From the NCBI RefSeq assembly GCF_900112005.1, contig NZ_FOKK01000011.1, positions 102,637 to 166,636 on the forward strand: a DNA stretch of 64,000 nucleotides, written 5' to 3'. This DNA comes from Algoriphagus aquimarinus (GTDB lineage Bacteria > Bacteroidota > Bacteroidia > Cytophagales > Cyclobacteriaceae). Below the pieces are notes generated by a model. That model was given only the letters and a program-made list of their open reading frames with translations, had not been told where the DNA came from and searched no databases. Position numbers and translations under genes: made by a program. This document shows positions 63,945 through 64,000 of the stretch, piece by piece; position 1 is the stretch's first letter; each line of letters opens with the position of its first letter.

Positions 63945-64000
63945 ATGAAAAGACAGCAAAAGAAGATAAGAACAGGTGGTTCTTTGAGTTGGGAAGAACG
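63945..64000 (+). CDS. Start of an unidentified gene, partial at right edge
   Basis: The ATG at 63945 opens KRQQKKIRTGGSLSWEER and runs off the window. Too short to identify. It is 68 bp after the MauE gene, with a ccccgacccctaaaggggag hairpin word between. Confidence 0.4.
   Translation, partial: MKRQQKKIRTGGSLSWEE

Overview
The window looks like a chromosome segment of a Bacteroidetes bacterium of the order Cytophagales; an Algoriphagus/Cyclobacteriaceae-like host is the best guess. This rests on gene content: SusC/SusD with an ECF sigma/FecR pair, two OMP_b-brl_3 outer-membrane barrels, a GLPGLI protein, menaquinone genes (menB, menE), a bacteriophytochrome operon, a pirin, a Csp-type cysteine-rich protein and a full-length LanB. 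No rRNA, tRNA or CRISPR array was seen.

Layout. 1-5.8 kb: a giant secreted adhesin running off the left edge (minus strand) and two tandem tail-collar genes. 6-16.9 kb: a Tat-exported metallophosphatase-like protein with lost ligands, a formyltransferase, a pentapeptide protein, a NUDIX-type regulator divergent from a carboxylesterase, menB and menE, a membrane-anchored TIR protein, and an XRE/S24 repressor pair. 17.4-24.8 kb: two outer-membrane barrels and a GLPGLI protein. 25-31.5 kb: Csp-like protein, LLM oxidoreductase, Crp-type regulator, pirin, FtsX-type permease. 32.7-37.7 kb: YoaK-type membrane protein, a 48-aa membrane peptide, and an operon of response regulator, heme oxygenase and bacteriophytochrome. 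39.9-42.3 kb: MBOAT acyltransferase with an SGNH-like partner. 43.8-45.4 kb: a DUF4157 (eCIS-core) protein. 45.9-54.1 kb: sigma, FecR, SusC, SusD and an endonuclease/exonuclease/phosphatase enzyme. 55-56.8 kb: a four-gene phage-like cassette. 57.6-62.6 kb: LanB dehydratase, LytTR response regulator, histidine kinase, a candidate Ser/Thr/Cys-rich precursor and a small HTH gene. 63.1-64 kb: a MauE-like gene with a serially duplicated start and the beginning of another gene.

The most unusual property is the intergenic DNA. At least three repeat families occur. (1) About 140-180 bp elements with imperfect terminal inverted repeats (TATCCGC...CCAG type), some carrying expanded GAGACGG arrays. (2) Mosaic blocks of hairpin modules sharing a CCTCGGT...ACCGAGG core. 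(3) Long T/G arrays built from TTGGTTG-like units, always T/G-rich on the plus strand. The blocks bracket accessory loci. A near-identical direct repeat of about 420 bp flanks the MBOAT pair, and an identical 29-bp direct repeat containing tcccgatagctatcggga flanks the LanB region.

The best candidate for an undescribed system is the LanB island. It has a dehydratase with both catalytic halves but no visible LanC, LanT or protease. It has its own LytTR two-component pair, and a divergent 48-codon ORF whose last 16 residues contain ten Ser/Thr and one Cys and which ends before a strong terminator. All function calls were made by reading motifs; no database search was run.
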